DNA of 9,222 nt from an uncultured Pseudomonadota bacterium (GTDB taxonomy: Bacteria; Lernaellota; Lernaellaia; Lernaellales; Lernaellaceae), in assembly GCA_937967875.1 (NCBI GenBank), contig CALBTQ010000662.1, positions 1 to 9,222 on the forward strand. The letters run 5' to 3'. A model generated the notes under the pieces. That model was not told the origin of the DNA. It did no database searches and worked only from the letters and a program-made list of their open reading frames with translations. The translations under genes were made by a program, and so were the position numbers. Of this stretch, positions 6,325 through 9,222 are shown piece after piece; position 1 is the first letter of the stretch; each line of letters begins with the position of its first letter.

Positions 6325-7692
6325 TCACTCGTTTTCTTTCGGCTTCGCCCATTGAATGTCATAAGGCAGATAAGCCACGCCGGCCATGCCCTTTTTCAAC
6401 TCGTGCACGTCGATTTTATATCGTTTGTAATGCAGGTCATAGGCCACCGGCGGGATCGGATCGGGCCGGTCGCGATCCCATGCACCGACGGTAATGTAGT
6501 AGGTGCCGTGCGCCAGATTGAGCATGCCGAAACGCACGGCCAGCCGATGGCCGCCGGTCAGCGAGCCCAATTTCATATCGCTGCGCGCCAGATGCAAACC
6601 GGCGACGATCTTGTCGGATTGATCGTGAATGAGAATGCGAAACGCGGGATCGACCACCTCGCCGTGGCAAGTGAACTCGATCACCACCCGCATGAACTCG
6701 CCCGAGTCGAAGGTGTCGGCGAGCGCCTCGATGAAGTTCTCGACGCGCACCCGGTCGATGGTCAGCCAGTAAGGCGAATTCTTTTCGTTGCGCGTGAGCT
6801 TGTCGTTGGCCAGCCAACTCTTGAGCGGATCGTACAAGAAATAGCCGGTCGGCAACGGTTCGTCGAGCTTTTGCAGTTTGACGGCGATCAAACCGCTGGC
6901 CTCGAGCACCCATTGATCGAGAGATTCGCGATGCACGACGAACTGATCGTCGTTTTCAACCCGGTAATATTCGCGCCAGTATTTATCCGTTTGCGCGGCG
7001 GCCGTTTCGGCCAGGCGGCGTCTTTCCTCCGCGTCGGCCTTGATGTAATCGAAGCCGATCTGCGGATCGATCTCGCCGAAAGCGATGCCCTGCACGAAAT
7101 GCAAGCCGCTGGGGTGAATCATCCGTTCGCGCAAAGTGGCGTCGGTGTAATGGCGCTGCTCGTACTCCTCGCCGCCCCAGGTTTCGATTTCCACGTGCCG
7201 GCCCAGGTTGAAGGGCACCGAAAACACCAGCAGACCGCCCGGTTTGAGCACCCGCCCCAATTCGCGCATGACCTGGGCGTCGGTGAACGGATCCAGGTGC
7301 TCCAGCGCGCTGATGGCCACAACGCGATCGAAGGAATCGTCGGCGAAGGGCAGCTTCTGCGCATCGGCCGACACGAGCTTGAGCCGCTCGATCGGCGTGT
7401 TGATGCGCGCCAACAAGCCGTTGACGTATTCGATCGCCTCGCTCGTCAGCGCTTTGCGATCCACCGCGGTGACGTTGCATCGTTCGCTCGCGGCCATCCA
7501 CACCGGCGGCAACGAAATGAAACCCGCACCGACTTCGAGCACGTCCAGCCCCGGCTCCAGCTCGAGCATGTTGAGCGCCAGCGGGTATTCCATGATGCGA
7601 AAATAATTGAGACGATTGGCATACTCGTCCGGGCCGAGGGTCCGGGCGAAATCCATCAGGTCGCGGTGGGTGACGAGCGGCCGATTTTTCAT
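6325..7692 (-). CDS. SAM-dependent methyltransferase with C-terminal Wzt-like polysaccharide-binding domain
   Basis: This protein has 455 residues. Residues about 25-215 are a class I methyltransferase (Methyltransf_11 type): motif I VLEVGAGFI (51-59), acidic D78 in VTAVDRK, ADAQKLPFADDSFD (109-122), ISALEHLD (127-134) and RVLKPGG (147-153). Residues about 215-305 are mainly helical and unassigned. Residues about 311-430 are predicted beta-rich and follow the pattern of the Wzt C-terminal domain (Wzt_C): GEFMRVVIEF (331-340), PAFRILIHD (349-357), AVRFGMLNLAHGTYYITVGAW (385-405, spread over two strands). In Wzt that domain recognises the modified end of an O-polysaccharide before export. The natural reading is a glycan O-methyltransferase that holds its polymer through this domain, possibly capping chains; acting on a lipid-linked precursor is an alternative. 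It heads the glycan genes just below a terminator. No Shine-Dalgarno sequence precedes the ATG. Confidence 0.87.
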   Translation of the reverse strand: MKNRPLVTHRDLMDFARTLGPDEYANRLNYFRIMEYPLALNMLELEPGLDVLEVGAGFISLPPVWMAASERCNVTAVDRKALTSEAIEYVNGLLARINTPIERLKLVSADAQKLPFADDSFDRVVAISALEHLDPFTDAQVMRELGRVLKPGGLLVFSVPFNLGRHVEIETWGGEEYEQRHYTDATLRERMIHPSGLHFVQGIAFGEIDPQIGFDYIKADAEERRRLAETAAAQTDKYWREYYRVENDDQFVVHRESLDQWVLEASGLIAVKLQKLDEPLPTGYFLYDPLKSWLANDKLTRNEKNSPYWLTIDRVRVENFIEALADTFDSGEFMRVVIEFTCHGEVVDPAFRILIHDQSDKIVAGLHLARSDMKLGSLTGGHRLAVRFGMLNLAHGTYYITVGAWDRDRPDPIPPVAYDLHYKRYKIDVHELKKGMAGVAYLPYDIQWAKPKENE

Positions 7693-7699
7693 AGGCGGC

Positions 7700-7705
7700 A
7701 GTGTA
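7700..7705 (-). promoter_or_regulatory. Weak -10-like element upstream of the methyltransferase
   Basis: On the minus strand TACACT (four of six matches to TATAAT) ends seven bases before the ATG at 7692. Only 26 bases separate the upstream terminator's T-run from the ATG, so any promoter for the glycan genes must be squeezed in here or overlap the terminator. There is no good -35 box. It is recorded because the same geometry appears before the next gene. Confidence 0.18.
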
Positions 7706-7718
7706 GCGGAATCGCGCG

Positions 7719-7753
7719 AAAAAAAAAGGCCGGAGCCTTACGGCTCCGGCCTT
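7719..7753 (-). terminator. Intrinsic terminator after the thiolase gene
   Basis: A perfect 12-bp stem, AAGGCCGGAGCC (7726-7737) with GGCTCCGGCCTT (7742-7753), closes a 4-base loop. Read on the minus strand it runs straight into nine T (7727-7719, the first two inside the stem). It begins 17 bases beyond the thiolase stop codon and divides the beta-oxidation operon from the glycan genes. There is no T-run on the other side, so it acts in one direction only. Confidence 0.95.
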
Positions 7754-7770
7754 GCGGATCGGCTATTGCA

Positions 7771-9009
7771 TCAGCCTTTGTACTGCAGGTTCTCGAACAG
7801 ACCGGCCGCGCCCATGCCGCCACCGATACACATCGAGACGATACCGTATTTCAGGTTGTTCTCGATCATGTAGTAGATGATCTGCGTGGACAGTTTGGCG
7901 CCGGTGCAGCCCAGCGGGTGGCCCAGGGCGATCGCGCCGCCGGTGGGGTTCACGCGCGGGTCGTTTTCGAGGCCGAGTTCGCGGCAGCAGTAGATGGCCT
8001 GGCTGGCGAAGGCTTCGTTGACTTCGAAGACGCCGATGTCGTCGTACGACAACTCGGCTTCGCCGGCGGCCTTGCGCAGCTTGTTGACCGTTTCCATCAA
8101 GGCGGGAATGGCCAACGCCGGTCCGATGCCCATGTAATCGGGATCGAACGCAACCACACGATAGCCGAGCATCTTCGCCATCGGCTTGATGCCCTTGGCG
8201 TCGGCCTTTTCCTTGGTCATCAGCACCAACGCGGAAGCGCCGTCGCTCATCTGCGAGGCGTTGCCGGCGGTGACGGAGCCCATGCCTTCGGTCCCGGGAT
8301 ATGTGGACTTCGGGTTGGCGAAGGCGGGCTTCAAGCCCTGCAGACCCTTAAGGGTCGAATCGCCGCGGGGGCCTTCGTCGACTTCAAAAACGAACTCTTT
8401 TTTCTTGCCCTTGCCGTCGTAAATTTTCGCCGGCAGCGGCACGATCTGCGACTTGAAGACGCCGTCGGCAACGGCTTTGGCCGCTTTCAGGTTCGACTCG
8501 AGGCCGAATGCGTCCTGATCTTCGCGGTTGACGCCGTATTTCTTGGCGACGTTTTCCGCAGTCTGGCCCATGCCGACATAGGCTTTGTGATACTTTTCGG
8601 CCATGCGGATGTTCGGCACGATTTTGTTGCCGCCCATCGGAATCATGGTCATGCTCTCGGTGCCGCCGGCCACGCCGCAGTCGATCATGCCCGAAGCGAT
8701 GTCGCAATGGAGCATCCACATCGACTGCATGCCCGAGCAGCAGTACCGGTTGATGGTGATGGCCGGGATTTCGTCCGGCAGGTCGGCGCAATGAACCGCC
8801 TGGCGCGCCACGTTCATGCCCTGCTCGCCTTCCGGCATCGCGCAACCCATGATCACGTCCTGGACTTCGAGCGGATCGATGCCGGCGCGTTTAATCGCCT
8901 CGGCAAGAACCACGCCCGCCATGTCGTCAGGCCGCGTATGAATCAAGCTGCCCCGCTTGGCCTTGCCCACAGCAGTCCGGCAAGCGGAAACAATGACAAC
9001 TTCTCTCAT
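7771..9009 (-). CDS. fadA: Thiolase (acetyl-CoA acyltransferase), beta-oxidation
   Basis: At 412 residues this is a full-length thiolase. It cleaves 3-ketoacyl-CoA with CoA to acetyl-CoA and a shortened acyl-CoA, or runs the reverse condensation of acetyl-CoA. All catalytic landmarks are present: the nucleophile C90 in NRYCCSG (87-93), NEAF at 331-334, H364 in GHPLG (363-367), and the acid/base C394 in CIGGGMG (394-400). The glycine-rich [13 protein letters not shown] (248-260) is also typical. A strong AGGAGG lies eight bases before the ATG, and the gene for a 3-hydroxyacyl-CoA dehydrogenase ends 21 bases upstream, the usual order of a fadN/fadB-fadA pair. That pairing favours the degradative 3-ketoacyl-CoA role over an acetoacetyl-CoA synthase; the symbol is assigned on this basis. 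The enzyme is cytosolic. A terminator follows. Confidence 0.95.
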   Translation of the reverse strand: MREVVIVSACRTAVGKAKRGSLIHTRPDDMAGVVLAEAIKRAGIDPLEVQDVIMGCAMPEGEQGMNVARQAVHCADLPDEIPAITINRYCCSGMQSMWMLHCDIASGMIDCGVAGGTESMTMIPMGGNKIVPNIRMAEKYHKAYVGMGQTAENVAKKYGVNREDQDAFGLESNLKAAKAVADGVFKSQIVPLPAKIYDGKGKKKEFVFEVDEGPRGDSTLKGLQGLKPAFANPKSTYPGTEGMGSVTAGNASQMSDGASALVLMTKEKADAKGIKPMAKMLGYRVVAFDPDYMGIGPALAIPALMETVNKLRKAAGEAELSYDDIGVFEVNEAFASQAIYCCRELGLENDPRVNPTGGAIALGHPLGCTGAKLSTQIIYYMIENNLKYGIVSMCIGGGMGAAGLFENLQYKG

Positions 9010-9017
9010 CTCTATAT

Positions 9018-9023
9018 CCTCCT
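9018..9023 (-). promoter_or_regulatory. Strong Shine-Dalgarno sequence for the thiolase
   Basis: The minus strand reads AGGAGG at 9023-9018, eight bases before the ATG at 9009-9007. It fixes the thiolase start and contrasts with the glycan genes in this window, where no comparable site is seen. Confidence 0.9.
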
Positions 9024-9030
9024 GTAAGGC

Positions 9031-9177
9031 TTAGTTACGCAGCGGCTTGTTGTTCTGGAGCATGAAGGCGATGCGGGCTTTGGTCTTTTCCTCGCCCAGC
9101 AAGCTCATGAACGCTTCGCGCTCCATGTCGAGCAGTTCCCATTCGCTGATCGTCTGACCTTCCCAACGATCGCCACC
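9031..9177 (-). CDS. 3-hydroxyacyl-CoA dehydrogenase (FadN/FadB-like), C-terminal 48 residues
   Basis: Only the end of the gene is present: 48 codons and a TAA at 9033-9031, entered from the adapter junction. The tail, with [20 protein letters not shown] (16-35) and a final NKPLRN, matches the typical end of bacterial 3-hydroxyacyl-CoA dehydrogenases fused to an enoyl-CoA hydratase/isomerase domain, where a GEEKT-ARI-ML-GKPLRN pattern closes the chain. These proteins hydrate enoyl-CoA and oxidise 3-hydroxyacyl-CoA in beta-oxidation. The position 21 bases before a thiolase supports this. The call rests on a short stretch; the FadB-type alpha subunit and the FadN type cannot be told apart for certain. 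Confidence 0.8.
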   Translation of the reverse strand, partial: GGDRWEGQTISEWELLDMEREAFMSLLGEEKTKARIAFMLQNNKPLRN

Positions 9178-9222
9178 AGATCGGAAGAGCGTCGTGTAGG
9201 GAAAGAGTGTAGATCTCGGTGG
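9178..9222. other. Illumina adapter (reverse complement), not genomic
   Basis: The final 45 bases begin AGATCGGAAGAGCGTCGTG and are the exact reverse complement of bases 1-45, that is, read-through into the P5/Read 1 adapter. Genomic sequence ends at 9177, inside the dehydrogenase gene. Finding the P5-side adapter at both ends is odd for a normal P5/P7 fragment and points to an assembly or trimming artefact. Confidence 0.97.

Noticed and set aside
7754..7770. A second promoter or small gene between the thiolase stop and the terminator
   Set aside because: Only 17 bases long, with no recognisable element.
6295..9027. Plus-strand open frame of 910 codons spanning the methyltransferase and thiolase
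   Set aside because: It runs antisense across two recognised genes and straight through the terminator, and shows no recognisable family.
1..9222. 45-bp perfect terminal inverted repeats, as in a transposon or linear replicon
   Set aside because: The repeat is Illumina adapter sequence, and there is no transposase or replication gene inside.

Overview
The window is one assembled contig from a fairly GC-rich bacterium. Every convincing gene lies on the minus strand, so transcription runs right to left. The codon bias, the fatty-acid oxidation gene pair and the style of the glycan genes would fit a deltaproteobacterial or myxobacterial-grade lineage or an uncultivated relative. There is no rRNA or other marker gene, so this placement is a guess. 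Both ends carry 45 bases of Illumina sequencing adapter (1-45 and 9178-9222), so genomic DNA is only 46-9177 and the outermost genes are cut by the contig ends.

Right part (9177 down to 7719), fatty-acid beta-oxidation: the last 48 codons of a 3-hydroxyacyl-CoA dehydrogenase are followed after 21 bases by a complete thiolase with a strong ribosome binding site. This unit is closed by a textbook intrinsic terminator at 7719-7753.

Left part (7692 down to 46), surface-glycan synthesis: four genes follow in order. (1) A SAM-dependent methyltransferase carries a C-terminal domain resembling the polysaccharide-binding domain of Wzt O-antigen exporters. (2) A GT-B glycosyltransferase is fused to about 630 residues of coiled coil, part of it built from 65-residue tandem repeats. 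(3) A GT4-like glycosyltransferase is joined by a proline-rich linker to a radical SAM enzyme with an auxiliary-cluster tail. (4) The beginning of a gene encodes only the C-terminal domain of a NodU/TobZ-type carbamoyltransferase. Genes 2, 3 and 4 are packed tightly (0-base gap, then a 4-base overlap) and are surely co-transcribed. Gene 1 lies 88 bases upstream of gene 2, and a possible promoter sits in that gap.

Taken together, the left part looks like a module that assembles and decorates a polysaccharide by glycosyl transfer, methylation, a radical modification and perhaps carbamoylation. A long coiled-coil glycosyltransferase beside a methyltransferase with a Wzt-like domain recalls the WbdA/WbdD/Wzt logic of E. 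coli O9a, where a coiled coil measures chain length and a terminal methyl mark is read by the exporter. Here the same kinds of parts are combined differently. That parallel is inference. Two further points deserve attention: a run of ten adenines in the linker of the glycosyltransferase-radical SAM fusion, where slippage in either direction would release a free glycosyltransferase, and the apparent lack of Shine-Dalgarno sequences before genes 1 and 2.
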